From the NCBI RefSeq assembly GCF_027887165.1, contig NC_077231.1:124696194-124760193 (forward strand): DNA of 64,000 nucleotides, given 5' to 3'. Each line of letters starts with the position of its first letter. Position 1 is the stretch's first letter. This DNA comes from Monodelphis domestica. Lineage: Eukaryota; Chordata; Mammalia; Didelphimorphia; Didelphidae. A program made the position numbers and the translations under genes. Positions 36,449-47,399 of this stretch are shown piece after piece. Under the pieces are notes generated by a model, which had not been told where the DNA came from, searched no databases, and saw only the letters and a list, made by a program, of their open reading frames with translations.

Positions 36449-39400
36449 GAAGGAATCAAATTGTCCCTTACTGAGAGATTCTGTTATTCCTGATTATTTT
36501 TAGTAAAGAAGTCAGGCCTTCTGCTTTTTAAAGACACCAAGGAAAGTAAAATGAAAGTTTTGACAGAAATGCTTTCAAATGGCTTTAGAGCAGTTAGTAG
36601 AGGAACAAAAGGGTACAATCCAAAAATAGAAACAAGACTCAATCTATTTTTAGAAGTTAAGTTTTGGAGAAGGAAAATTCTATAAGATCATCTGAAATCT
36701 ATAGATGATTTTTAAACTAGATTTTAATGATTTTTAATAACAGCTACCCCCCAAGACTTATTGTTGGGGGGTCAAATGATTTGCTGTATGTCAAGTGTTT
36801 TGCATACCTTAAAGTGATATATAAATGTAAGCTATTTTTTATCATTGCTGTTCTCAGGAAACATTTTGATATAGTTAGAATGAAGTGGAAATGTATCCTT
36901 TATCTTTACCTATTAAGCAGAGTATTACTTAATATCAGACTTTTAATACTTCACTGAGTAAATGAGTGAATACAACAATTCATTGTGAAAAACCAAAATA
37001 TTACTGATTATCTAAATGTCACAGTGTTTTTGAAACTTAGCTATGGAGGACCAAAAAAGAGATATAAGTAATAATTGCCAATGGTCCATGGTATGATGTA
37101 TAGCATCCTTTTTCTTTTTACCTAAGGTAAAGCTGTTTTCCTGGCTCGAGATAAGCACCACTTGGCTGACCTAAGCCATCTTATTCGCCATGAAGCGCCA
37201 TACCTATTCCAGAAGTATGTGAAGGAATCCCATGGCCGAGATGTGCGAGTCATTGTGGTGGGAGGCCGTGTGGTGGGCACTATGCTGCGCTGTTCAACTG
37301 ATGGAAGGATGCAAAGCAACTGCTCTCTAGGTATATAATCAGTACATTGTCACATTACATAAATAGATACTGTAGCTGTTCTAATGGGCATTTATCCAAA
37401 GCAAATAAAACTTTTTATTTAGTAAGTTATAATAATGTTATACATCTATATAGAGCAACATAGTATAATAGAAAGAACACAGGATATAGATTTAGAGGAC
37501 CTGGGTTCATTTTATGACTCACTAGGTATGTGATCTTGAACAAATCATTCTCTTCATCTGTAAATAAGGGGATTGGACTAGAAACTCTACGGGTTCTTGC
37601 AACTGTAAATTCTAGTATCTAAGATCTTAAATATAAAGATAGTACTACAAACCTACTATTAAGTAGAATGTGTTTTCTGAGTTGTTTTTTGAGCAGTGGA
37701 AATGTTTCACTGAACTGTCAGCTCCCTTTTTCCATCTCCAATTTGTGAACAATATCATGAATATTTGAGCTGGACCTTTCCCCATTTTCTTCAGGCAGAA
37801 GCCTGGAGCAATTATTACAGTGAGTCTGACAGGGGTGTTTTCAATCTCCCTTCTTTAGTCCCAATCTCCAAAGTCCCCAAAACCCTATAATATCTTGTGT
37901 TAGATAGGAAGGAAGAAGAGTGAGAGGAGGCAAAAGTAACTTCTCTATTGGGAGCTCTGCGGTTGCGATCTTGGCACTTGGGGGAGGAAGGTATTTTTTC
38001 ACCCTGTTCTTTTTGTACCCTATATATAGTGAATGTATTGTTTACATTAGAACATGGAATTTATAGCTCACAGAGACCCTAGAAGTCGTATAATCAACAC
38101 TCTTCATGTTATGGATCTGGAAATTAGGTTCCAGAATTGTGCCATGGTTTATCCAAGTTTACATAAACAGTGAATGACTGAATTAGAACTTTAACCCAGT
38201 TCCTCAGATTCTAAATCTAGAGTTCTTTTCACCATACCAGTCTGCAAGTGTGTATGGAAATTATCCTCAAATAGACTGACCATTCTTTTTTTTTTCTTTT
38301 TTTAACCCTTACCTTCTGTCTTAGAATCCATACTAAGTATCTGTTCCAAGACAGAAGACCAGTAAGGACTAGGCAATTTGGATTAAGTAACTTGCCTAGG
38401 GTCATACAGATAGAGTGTTTGAGGCCAGACTTAAACCCAAAATCTCTCATCTCTAGGCTTGGTTCCCTATCCACAACACCATTTAGCATTCATTTATAAT
38501 GTCAAAAATGTATATTCCACTGCAAGAATCATTCAATATTAAAATTAGATTATAAACAGCTTGAAGACAGGATCTGTCTTTTGCTTCTTTTTGTATTCCC
38601 AACACTAAGTACAGTGCCTGGCATAAAATAGGTGCTTCTTAAATATTGATGGACTAACTGGAAAATTGGCCTCAGAGACAGGAAGACTTGAGTTCAAGTC
38701 CTGCCTTTGATACATACTTACAGGGTGTAACTCTGGACAAATCACCGGACCTCTCAGTCCCTCATTCAGTTCTCTAAAACTATAATTTCCAAAGCAGTGG
38801 TTGATCTTCATTGGTAGAAGGAATTTCTTCACAGAAAGGTGTCCACACCAGTAAAATCATAGCCCTTACCATAACTTTAAATTATGCCTGGATAATTTCC
38901 TGAATAAAAGACATTTAGGCAATACTATATATGTGCATGCTATTAATGTATATATGATGACTCGGTGAAGGTTTGTTTGGAATAGAATCAAAGGCTTTCA
39001 AGTTGGAAGGGTCTTTAGTGATTATTTAGCTCAGCCTTCTTATTTTTAGATAAGGAAACTGACTCTCAAATCTACCTATCTAGAATCTGGTTTTCTTTGA
39101 GGCTATAATCTCACATCTACCATCTGGCTGCTCCTATGCATTTCCACTTAGATATTTCATAAACATCTCAAGATGAATATATCTAAAATTTAACTCATTT
39201 TTTTATTAATTAAATTAAATTTTTTCAACTAGCAAAAAAATTTTTCTCCCTCATACCTTCCTCCAACTCATTTAATTAAGAACTAGCAAAACAAAGTACT
39301 GTTTTAACAAATATGCACAGTCAAGCAAAATGAATTCCCACATTGTCCATGTCCAAAAAATATCTCATTCGACACCCTGTATCCATGACCTCTTTCAGGA

Positions 39401-42400
39401 GGTCTGCTTCATCATTAGTCTTCTGAAATTGTGGTTGATAATTGTTTTAAAGTCTTTCAAAGTTGTTTCTCTTTATAATGTTATGTTATTATGTAAATTG
39501 CTTTCTTGATTCTGCTTACTGCATTAGTTCATACAACCCATTCAGGTTTTCCTGAAAGAGTTTTTGTGCATCATTTCTTACAGCATAGTAATATTGTATT
39601 TACATTCATATATTTGAATTTACTCAGCCATTCCTCAACTGAGAGCATCCCCTTATTTCCAGGTCTTCCACCAAGAGCTATGATAAATACAGGGTGTATC
39701 CCAAAAGTCTTAAGTGAAATTTTAAGCTTCACTAAGCTTGCTTCCTTCCTTCCTTCCTTCCTTTCTCTGTCTCTCTCTTTCTTTCCTCTTAGTAACAGCT
39801 CTAAGACAGAAGGACAAAATCTAGGCAAACAGTTAAGTGACTAGCCCAGGATCACATGAGTAGGAAGTAACTGAAGCCAGATTTGGATATCCAACTTCAA
39901 GCCCAGTGCAATTCACTCTGCCACCACCTGCCTTATCTTTTTCATTAAACATGTCTCGCTCCAAACTATTTCTGATGCGGGCATCTCATTACTTCTAGTT
40001 ACCCAGGTTCCCAATTTTGACTTTTCACTGTTACCACATCAAATCAGTCTCCATAATATCCCTTTTATCTGGCCTCTTCTTTCTACTTGCACTGTCACCA
40101 TCCTACTTTGTGTCCACTCATATCATCTGTATTCTAAGCTTTTAATTGGTTTCTTGTCTTTTCCCCTCTCCAATGCATGTATTACAAAGCTGCCAAATTT
40201 GTATAGACAGTTCTTCCATTAGGCAAGTTCAACTTTATGGAAAGAAATCCATATCCCAAAAAACACTTATGTTGATTTTACTGTTAAGTACTTACTTACT
40301 TTTACTCTCCACTCCTGCCCCTCTGCTCAGCTCTTTATGACCCCTTATCACCCTCAATACCACCCCATCCTTCCTCCCCCCAAAAATACCACCTTCCAAA
40401 GTGAAGGACACATTGAGAGACCTGTGCAGAAAAAGAAGTCTTTTATCCCACTGCCCACCTACCAACTTATCTGTCCCTCCACACTTGTATACTAAGTGTC
40501 TGTCCTTGACTTCCACATGTAACCCCTCCTCTGCTGTTGGTGTCCATGTCTGGGCCTAATGTGTTCCCTTGTGTTCTTCTTAGGCCCCCACATGTCCTTG
40601 AACTATGTACCAGCCCCTTCCTTCCATGAGTGGCCTCCATCCAGGACTCCATCCCTCCTTCCCTTCCCAATGTCTGCAGGCAAATTTGTATTACGTAAAA
40701 TCATTTTATGTAGAGTTCATCAGAATTGTCTGCTTATATGAAACAAAACCTGTCTATATTCCAAAACTATAGATTTGCCCATGACATTCCCCGATTGAAA
40801 AGCTTTAGTGCCTTCCTATTGTACCACTAAGATAAAACTAAAAACTTTTTTGTTTAAAACCCTGCAAAATCTGGCTCTAACTTTGGTTATACCTAATTAT
40901 TCTATTTTACAACACTGTATTTCAGTCAGAATGTCCTTTTCTTTCTCATAAATGACATTCCATGTCTGAGACAGCCAGGTGATTCAGTGGATAGTATCAG
41001 GAAGTCCTAACCTCAAATCCATCCTCAAGACACTTACTAACTAGGCAAGTCAGTTGACCTTTTCTGTCTCAATTTCCTCATCTGTGAAGTGGAGATAATA
41101 ATAGGACCCACCTCCCTAAGATCTGTAAAGTGCCTTGCCATCCTTAAAAGTGCTATATAAAAATAATTAGTTTCCTGCCCTCCCTGGAACCTTTGTGCAT
41201 AGGCTATTCTGCATGTATTGAAATTCTTCCTTTTCACCTCTACCTCATAAAATCCCTACTTACTTTCCTTCAAAGGTCTTACAGGAGGCCTTTTCTGTTA
41301 TTTTCTCCCCATTATGATTTCTTATTTATTTTGCATGTGTAGGATGTCCCAAAAGTCATAGTGTATTTTTTTATAGACTAAAACCCAAGTATAAAATTAC
41401 ATTAAGACTTTTGGGATACTCTGTGTTTCATACATACTTATCTAGGAACATGTAGTTTCTTCCCAGTAAACTGTAAGTTTCCTAAAAGCAGGGACTATTT
41501 CATTTTTGTCTTTGTTCAAAGCCTAATGCCTGGTATACATAGTAAGCATTCAGTAGGTAAATGATTGTTGAATTGAATTTTAAGAGATTCAGAGCTCACT
41601 GGCTTGCAAACTTTTTTTTTTTTTGCTGCATATCATACTAAACAGCTTTCTACTACACCCATACAGGGTGTAGTACATGTGTAATACACCTAAGTATATT
41701 ACTTCTAATTACTATGATGATAAAATTTTAAGAGTTACAAATATCTTTCTATATAGGAATATAAATAATTCAACCTTATTGAGTCACTTATATTTTTCTC
41801 TTTCTTATTTACCATTTTATGCTTCTCTTGAATTTTGTATTTAGGTATCATATTTTCTGTTTAGGTCTGGTCTTTTCTTCAGGAATCCTTGGAAATCTTC
41901 TATTTTGTTGTTAAATCACCATATTTCCCCTGAAAGAATATGGTCAGTTTTGGTGCATAGGTGATTCTCTGTTGTAAACCTAATCCCTTGGCTTCTAGAA
42001 TATCATAGTCTAAGCTTTCCGATCCTTCCATGCAGAAGCTACCAGATCCTGTGTAATCCTGACTGGGGTTCCATGATATTTGAATTGTTTCTTTCCGGCT
42101 TCTTGTAGTATTTTCTCCTTGGCCTGGGAACTCTTGAATTTTGCTATAACATTCCTGGGAGCTGTCATTTGAGGATTTATTGCAGTTGGTGATCTGTGGA
42201 TTGTTTTAATTTCTGTTTTACTGCCTTATTCAAGAATATCAGGACAGTTTTCTTTGATTATTTCTTATAATGTCTAGGGTTTTTGTTGTTTGTTTTTTAA
42301 TCATGACTTTCAGATAGTTCAGTGATTCTTAGATTATCTCTCCTTTAGCTATTTTCAGGGCCAGTTTTTTTTTCAATGAGATATTTCATTTTTTCTCTTC

Positions 42401-44884
42401 TTTTCATTCTTTTGATTTTGTTTTATTATTTCTTGATGTCTCATAAAGTCATTAGCTTCTATTTGCCCAATTCTAATTTTCAAAGAATGAATTTCTTCTA
42501 TGACCTTTTTATCTTCCTTTTCCATTTGGTCCAGCCTACTTTTCATGAAACTCTTTTCTTCATTGAATTGTTTTACCTCTTTTTTCCCCATAGGTCTATC
42601 CTGTTTTTTATTTACCTTTCCATTTTTTTTGTCATGCAAAACATACTTTCATATTAATTATTGTGGTAATATTGTGGTTTAATACATAACCAAAACCCCA
42701 AAATAAAATCAAAGGTACCCTGTTGTGAAAGATGACTCCAATAGTTCTTTCTCTGGAGAATTGTTTTTTAGAAAACTTTTCTTCATTAGGTTTTTGTTCC
42801 TCTTTTTATACTTGACCAATTTTGCTTTTTAAGCTGCTATTTTTTTTTTTTGCATTACTTTCATTTCTTTTCCCCATTTTTCTTCCACCTCTTATTTAAT
42901 TTTTAAAAATTCCTTTTTGAGCTCTTCTAGTGCCTGAGATCAATTCCCATTTTCTTTGAAGTTTTGCATGCAAAGGTTGCTTTGCTCTCACTGTTCCCTA
43001 CTGAATCAGTGTCTTGCTCTTCTTTGTCTCCATAAAAATTTTCTACAGTTAGGTTTTTCTTTTGCTGTTTGCTCATTTCTCCTGGCCTTTTTATGCCTGT
43101 GTATTAGGGATTCTAAAAACTGCTGATTCTATCTCCTCTGCTGATGGCTTGTGGGACTTAAAGCACTGAGCTATTTTGCCCTAGGGCTAGGGGTTTTTAC
43201 CCAATGCTTGAAAGAACCAAGTGCTACAGAGCTTGGCATTTAAAGGGGTGGGTACTCTGCTGTTGGCTTAGGCAGGGTCCCAAGATCCCTGAGTTGGCAT
43301 ATACCCAGACTCAGAACCTGGTCAGCCCTTACTCTATGTGCAATTTTACTTTTGTTCTCCCTTTGTGAAAATCAACTCTCCCTGCCTACCTTTCAAGTTA
43401 TTTTTCTGCTGGAGAGCCCCTTCATTCCATCTCCTTGTTGGTTTAATGAGTTCAGTCATTTTGAGGCACTATTTTAAGGTTGGTTTGGGAGGATTCTCAG
43501 AACAGTTCCAGCTTTCACTGCTGCTAAGCTCCCTCCCCCACCTTGGCTCCATCCCTCAAATAGAATTTTAAAGACATCTTTCCTTGTATGGTCTGTTGTT
43601 CATATTCATGGTAGTAGGAGAATAGTATGATCTGAGAATCTATGAAAAAGTAGTTATTCATTCTGACTTAGTTGGGTAAGAATTAAAGAACATAATGTCT
43701 GGGTGTTTTTCCCAAAAGATTTTTTTTTAAATAAGTAGAACTTCTATTAAAATACTATCACTTCCCTTAAAGAGCAGCTAGATGGCACAAGAATTAGAGC
43801 CCCAGGACTGGAGACAAGAAGACCTGAGTTAAAATCCAACCTCAGATGACAGTGTGACCCTGAGCAAAGTCACTTTACCTCTGTTTGTCTCTGTTGGGAT
43901 AGTCAAATGAGATAAGAATTTTAAATTGCACATATATGTATGTGTCACTATAAATAGCCTTATATATAAATTATTTATTTAGTATTATTGAACAAAAATA
44001 AAGGTACTTTCAGAATATTTAGAACAGTAGATCTCCCCCAAAATGGATATCCATGGTACAGACAGAACAGTAGCACTTAGAAGATAAAAATATCAATAAA
44101 GGTTTCATTGAGCTATCATTTGTGACTTCCTAAGTGGTAAAATGAAGGGTTTAAATGGAATAGAACACAATTATGCCTTTTTGGTGCTTCACTCCTTAGT
44201 TCTAGAAGTTTAGGTTAGGGGATAATTTGTGAATAAATGGCTTGAATTTAGGATCCCAGTTTTATCAACTTGGTGCCAGGACCCACTTGGTTTAATTTGA
44301 CTCAAAAGTAAGGAGACTGCTACTATCAAGAAATATAAAATCTTTGAATGCAATCTGTTCTGTTCATTTGAAAAAATTAAATCATAGTTATATCTACCTG
44401 TGTGGTTTTGCCTTTCTTAGGTGGTGTGGGAATGATGTGCTCACTGAGTGAACAAGGAAAACAACTTGCCATCCAGGTGTCAAACATCTTGGGAATGGAT
44501 GTGTGTGGCATTGACCTACTGATGAAAGATGACGGCTCATTCTGTGTCTGCGAGGCCAATGCAAATGTAGGTTTCATCGCCTTTGATAAGGCTTGTAATC
44601 TAGACGTAGCTGGTATGATAGCGGACTATGCCACCTCCCTCCTGCCCCCTGGCCGGCTCACACGGCGCATGTCCCTGCTCTCCGTGGTGTCCACGGCCAG
44701 CGAGACTAGTGAGCCAGAGCTGGGCCCCCCAGCCAGCACTGCTGTCGACAACATGAGCGCAAGCTCCAGCTCTGTCGACAGCGACCCCGAAACCACGGAG
44801 AGGGAGCTACTCACCAAGCTCCCAGGGGGCCTGTTCAACATGAACCAGCTGCTAGCCAATGAAATCAAACTCCTGGTGGAGTGA
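26733..44884 (+). CDS. RIMKLB: RIMKLB, beta-citrylglutamate / N-acetylaspartylglutamate synthase B (spliced; join 26733-26963, 32128-32214, 37127-37330, 44421-44884; 5' end missing)
   Basis: The four exons join into one open frame of about 328 residues that I recognise as vertebrate RIMKLB. Known family role: a cytosolic RimK-like ATP-grasp ligase that uses ATP to couple glutamate to citrate or N-acetylaspartate, giving beta-citrylglutamate and NAAG. Seen in order: the end of the N-terminal pre-ATP-grasp domain, a glycine-rich ATP loop ([10 protein letters not shown]), an adenine-hinge region (YLFQKYV), a substrate/nucleotide segment ([17 protein letters not shown]), and the metal-binding core (GIDLL, then CEANANVGF). 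A serine-rich tail follows. All junctions are GT-AG in phase 1. The family length of about 386 aa (from memory) implies about 58 residues are encoded upstream of the window. Introns inside the window are 5164, 4912 and 7090 bp. RIMKLA is the close paralogue; the near-complete match to RIMKLB in the variable tail argues against it. Confidence 0.95.
27235..30801 (+). mobile_element. Near-complete RTE-class non-LTR retrotransposon in a RIMKLB intron, sense orientation
   Basis: About 3.57 kb with a GC-richer 5' leader (27235-27540), one long decayed ORF (about 27545-30747), and a very short 3' UTR of about 55 nt with a hairpin ending in a (TAC)n tail, typical of RTE-type LINEs. Possible target duplication taatacaattataa (27208) and taatataattac (30801), weak. 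Composition and CpG content differ sharply from the AT-rich intron. It interrupts the intron between the first two visible exons. The element end is certain because a second copy (16600) ends the same way; the 5' end is estimated. Confidence 0.85.
27545..30747 (+). pseudogene. RTE endonuclease/reverse transcriptase polyprotein, inactivated
   Basis: Order along the ORF: APE-type endonuclease from [13 protein letters not shown] (27578) with GDFNAHVG (about 28040) and LIDYIIVRR (about 28245); a linker; reverse transcriptase with [31 protein letters not shown] and the catalytic FADD at 29809-29820; then a C-terminal C2H2 finger (C-x2-C-x12-H-x3-H) at 30679-30741. In-frame stops: TGA at 27713, 28223, 28331, 29224 and 29245, TAG at 29422 and 30037. 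Frameshifts lie near 28620, 28660, 30040 and 30370. Known role: nicks target DNA and reverse-transcribes its own RNA. This copy cannot make full-length protein. Confidence 0.88.
30955..31137 (+). mobile_element. Old marsupial SINE
   Basis: gggaggggcagctagaaaac head, atctagattcaaatctagcc B-box region, and a decayed body ending in a T/A-rich tail. Confidence 0.65.
31138..32127. other. RIMKLB intron, nothing recognised
   Basis: No repeat or gene identified. The polypyrimidine tract for the next exon is at about 32090-32120. Confidence 0.5.
32128..32214 (+). CDS. RIMKLB: RIMKLB coding exon, ATP-grasp glycine-rich loop
   Basis: The acceptor is cttcaaaccag ending at 32127 and the donor is G|GTATGT with GT at 32215. 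The 87-bp exon starts with two bases completing a glycine codon and ends one base into another. It encodes [18 protein letters not shown] and VVKNTRGHR. The VVK lysine and the following Gly/Arg-rich loop match the phosphate-binding part of ATP-grasp enzymes, so skipping this exon would keep frame but should abolish activity (inference). A (CA)6 run begins 10 nt after the exon end. Confidence 0.95.
32225..32299. repeat. (CA)6-(TA)n-(AC)n compound microsatellite at a splice donor
   Basis: CA units at 32225-32236, alternating TA to about 32281, then AC to 32299. It starts 10 nt after the end of the 87-bp RIMKLB exon. Confidence 0.95.
32300..35808. other. RIMKLB intron with L2 relics
   Basis: AT-rich. 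L2-like minus-strand pieces are at about 33040-33130 (cctggactattccagtagcc) and 34040-34560, whose 3' end has atccccagcacttagcattg. Another L2 terminus is at about 35290-35350. The rest is unassigned. Confidence 0.45.
35809..35987 (+). mobile_element. Marsupial tRNA-derived SINE
   Basis: cctagctgggtagctcagtg head, ggttcaaatgtgacct, an internal deletion after cttgggcaa, and a normal body and A tail. Confidence 0.88.
36403..36448. repeat. (TAT)n microsatellite
   Basis: About 15 uninterrupted TAT units, in the intron about 680 bp upstream of a RIMKLB exon. Confidence 0.95.
37127..37330 (+). CDS. RIMKLB: RIMKLB coding exon, ATP-grasp central part
   Basis: The acceptor is ttacctaag at 37126 and the donor is G|GTATAT at 37331. 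The exon is 204 bp: two bases of a split glycine, 67 codons, and one base of the next. It encodes [15 protein letters not shown], the adenine-contact segment [13 protein letters not shown], and [19 protein letters not shown], ending CSL. The donor is weak beyond GTAT, but the join to the next exon (CSL-G-GVGMM) is clean. Base composition is much more GC-rich than the flanking introns. Confidence 0.95.
37440..37625 (+). mobile_element. MIR relic
   Basis: atagatttagaggacctggg, a gtgatcttgaacaaatc CORE block, and ttcatctgtaaataagggg, all in MIR order. Confidence 0.65.
38050..38232 (-). mobile_element. MIR-type relic
   Basis: Reverse-strand MIR phrases: ggaaattaggttccagaatt, then agttcctcagattctaaatc. 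Confidence 0.5.
38287..38487 (-). mobile_element. Marsupial tRNA-derived SINE, diverged
   Basis: T run, cccttaccttctgtcttaga, and a body to tatccacaacaccatttagc. L2 and MIR scraps follow to about 39130. Confidence 0.8.
39200..39687 (-). mobile_element. Old L1 3' end, minus strand
   Basis: 3' UTR-like start, then the ORF2 C-terminal region reversed: cttacagcatagtaatattg, tactcagccattcctcaact. Confidence 0.6.
39690..39726. mobile_element. Half of a mariner-like MITE
   Basis: cagggtgtatcccaaaagtc followed by ttaagtgaaattttaagc matches the inverted terminal repeat of the MITE at 41341. A (TTCC)n run follows at 39743-39765. Confidence 0.55.
39785..39931 (-). mobile_element. Old marsupial SINE
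   Basis: Reverse-strand body (agttaagtgactagcccagg) and a decayed head (actctgccaccacctgcc). Confidence 0.6.
39935..41338 (-). mobile_element. L2-type LINE relic, interrupted
   Basis: Reverse-strand L2 phrases: tctccataatatccctttta, ccctgcaaaatctggctcta, cctggaacctttgtgcatag. A MIR-like SINE on the plus strand (40971-41165) interrupts it. The region 40320-40680 is GC-richer and not assigned. Confidence 0.5.
40971..41165 (+). mobile_element. MIR-like SINE
   Basis: acagccaggtgattcagtgg head, cctcatctgtgaagtggaga, and gatctgtaaagtgccttgcc, in the order of marsupial MIR-type SINEs. Confidence 0.65.
41341..41423. mobile_element. Palindromic mariner-like MITE
   Basis: Left arm aggatgtcccaaaagtcata... 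and right arm ...taagacttttgggatactct are inverted repeats of about 29 bp with a handful of mismatches. The whole element is about 83 bp. The end sequence gggtgtcccaaaagtc is typical of mariner-derived MITEs (family knowledge). No transposase. Confidence 0.7.
41780..43575 (-). mobile_element. L1 5' region (5' UTR and ORF1), minus strand
   Basis: Reading the minus strand: 5' UTR with ttcaagcattgggtaaaaac and a GC-richer leader, ORF1 coiled coil at 42373-42639, then the RNA-binding domain (gagaaaatactacaagaagc) down to about 41850. ORF2 and the 3' end are missing. Same ORF1 family as 1411-2998. Confidence 0.75.
42373..42639 (-). pseudogene. L1 ORF1p coiled-coil fragment
   Basis: An 88-residue open stretch, strongly basic and heptad-like, with the family block [20 protein letters not shown] matching the ORF1 remnant at 2240-2425. 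It terminates before the RNA-binding domain. Confidence 0.8.
43768..43905 (+). mobile_element. Old marsupial SINE
   Basis: agagcagctagatggcacaa head, cctgagttaaaatccaacct, and gtgtgaccctgagcaaagtc. Confidence 0.7.
44421..44884 (+). CDS. RIMKLB: RIMKLB terminal coding exon with stop
   Basis: The acceptor is cctttcttag at 44420. Two bases complete a split glycine, then 153 codons run to TGA at 44882-44884. The first part encodes [18 protein letters not shown] and the metal-binding core [18 protein letters not shown] followed by CEANANVGF (acidic and asparagine ligands). The last third is a proline/serine/acidic tail with a [12 protein letters not shown] run and ends in [11 protein letters not shown], a region divergent in the paralogue. 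GC content rises sharply in the tail with several CpGs, typical of a conserved terminal exon. A 160-codon frame opens at 44402, but its first codons are intron. Confidence 0.96.
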
Positions 44885-44891
44885 CTCCACC

Positions 44892-44899
44892 TGTAAATA
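44892..44899 (+). promoter_or_regulatory. Pumilio-type motif TGTAAATA just after the stop
   Basis: TGTAAATA fits the Pumilio consensus TGTANATA and starts 8 nt after the RIMKLB stop codon. The motif is visible in the sequence; binding is inference, since an 8-mer can occur by chance in AT-rich DNA. Confidence 0.4.
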
Positions 44900-47332
44900 A
44901 TTAACAAACAAAGCCCTTGTAAATCTTTCTCTCTCTCTCTCTTTTTTTTCCCATTTTTTCCTTCCTTTTTTGAAACCAACTTGCAATGCTGTTTATGAGA
45001 GAAGCTCAGGGAGCTGGGGGGAAACTGAGCCAAGTTAGATAAGAGAACAAAGAGAGAAAAGGAAAAAAACCTATGTTTTTCAGTCACTGTTGTCCTCCAT
45101 TTTTTAACACTGCTGAACCATTAAATGGATTTTACCATATGAATTAATAAGGCAGAAGAGTAGGGGTAAGGTCTTCAAGCTCAAGTAGATAATTCCTTCA
45201 CTATTACCTTTTAAAATACCCTCAAAAAGAATGTGTATTAGGGCCAGAGAAGAAGAGATATTGCACAACTCCTTTTATCTTTTGTGTTTGAAAAGTCAAC
45301 ACTTTACTACAGATCATAATTCCCCTCTCTAGAGATCATTTATTAGAAATGGGTCAGAGGAAACATCTGCTAAAATTAAAGAAGCTTTTTAATTTACAAA
45401 ACTGAAATTTCTACCATTTCAGTTTTCAATTCTTTGTCCATATATCTTTATAAATTTTCCAGAAAAGTTTTAGTATGGGTGCCTCATATTTTATTGTACA
45501 TTTTCTTTTTCAAATTAGATGGGAGGGCAAGATAGATGTGATCTATAAAAACATTTCTTAATAATGACAGAAGTGGCATGTTTGCATAACGGAAGATAGA
45601 TGAACAGCGTTGCAATGTTTGGTGTACAAAGTAACATTTAATCGAATGTGGAAAAACTTACACTAGTTTAAATATGTGCATTGCCTTGTATTTGTTAGTG
45701 TTTTAGTCTTTTGGAAGATATAAACTATGTTAATGTTGCATTTTTTTAATACATGCTAGTCCAATATTCCCTGCTCTATGCCTGCATCTTTAACAATGGC
45801 CAAAGTGAAGAAAACGCTACCTTTTGTTAACAAGACACTGAATTGAAGCCTGTGCATCTTTTTTATTATCCTTTTTTTCCTTTTCTTTTTTTCCCTTTGT
45901 TTTGTCTTTAAATGGTGGTTGGGTAAATTAAGGTGAAGATAGAAAAATAATTTATATTTGGGAAAACTGGAGCTGCTTTAATAAGCTATAGAATCCATCT
46001 TGATGCCAGTATTTTCTACTTGAGCATTCACATTTTAGAAAGGTGGGGTGCGTGTGTATTTGGGGTGGTGGTGGTGGGGACTCATGGGTTTCTTTTTTTT
46101 TGTTGGGGTTTTTTTTTACCTTGATGTCAAGTGAGATAAAACAACAGATAAAGTCAATGGGATCTCTTGGGAAGAAGTTCTTGACTTCAAGGAAAAGAAC
46201 ATGAGTTATTTTAAGAACTAGACTTCATGAGGAGCTTGGGGGTGGGGAACAACCACTTGAAGGCCCAACGAGGAATAGATACTTCCCAGGTCTGTGTGTA
46301 TATGCTATTTTGTGTCAGCTGATATCTTTCCTTAGTTATTGACTTTTCAGGGTATGTTTATTTAAGGCCACATGCTTTTTATCCACTTTCTTGGCCAGGC
46401 ATTTTCCCACTTCTGCTCATGGGGTTTGGAGGGAAGGATGGGAGGGAAGAAGAAAAAAAAGGCAGCAGCATTGGGTCTCGCCATAACATTATCAGCTTTC
46501 CCTACTGTTCTTTTTCTCCCTTGCCCACTAAATCTGTAAAGCCATGAAGCTACAAGTGGTGTCAGCACACATAAATACACATATACACAAACAAACAGCA
46601 ACAACAATGAACAGGGATAAAGGTATCCCACAGAGGTGTTGGAGTATGTATGAGAGAGAAATGGAGATGCTGCCAACCTCCGCAGGATTCTTAAAAGAGC
46701 AAGCACCATCTCCCCTACAATCCTCTGCGGTTTTTCTTTGAGCCACTTCTTTGCTTCTCCAGTGCTGTCTGTCTTCATGTGGACCTTAAACATAATCTCG
46801 TGGATACTACTAGAAAGACTTCAAGGCAATAAAAAAGAAAGATCAGTATTAACCTGTTGTAACAGAGGTTTGATCATGCATACTTGTATAGGATTTTCTT
46901 TCATTTTAAAAAGGAATGTAACAAAAATGGATTTTTAAATAGAATTAAATAATATTAAAATTGAGTAGAAGGTTAATTGTTGATAAATAGAATAGTAACT
47001 CTGTGCCAGTGTCTGACTTCATAATAGAAGGTACTCTTTAGAAGGAATTTCTCATGAAACTTAGGATACTCTAAATCACATGCAAATAATTTGGCTTATA
47101 ATACGCAGTGTGCTCAGTGTATATCTAATATGCTTGAGAGCCATAAACAGAAAAGGATCACATGTCAGATGGTACTCTAATTGAATTCTCTTACTTTGAT
47201 GGTTCCAGTACATTGTTTGGTCAAGAGAAGTAAAAAAAAAATCAAGAAAGGAGAAAGCATGCTCTTAATTGCATTTACCACGAATGTTTTTTATGTAGAG
47301 ACCATCTCTATATGATACACTTGGAATATGTC

Positions 47333-47338
47333 TATACG

Positions 47339-47399
<61 letters not shown>

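Noticed and set aside
36282..36503. 73-codon frame with a polyleucine run
   Set aside because: Translation of the (TAT)n microsatellite.
41661..41690. cagggtgtag similarity to the MITE ends
   Set aside because: Match is too short and lacks the cccaaaagtc core.
44626..45087. 153-codon minus-strand frame overlapping the last RIMKLB exon
   Set aside because: Antisense shadow of a GC-rich conserved coding exon plus low-complexity UTR; serine/lysine runs, no domain.
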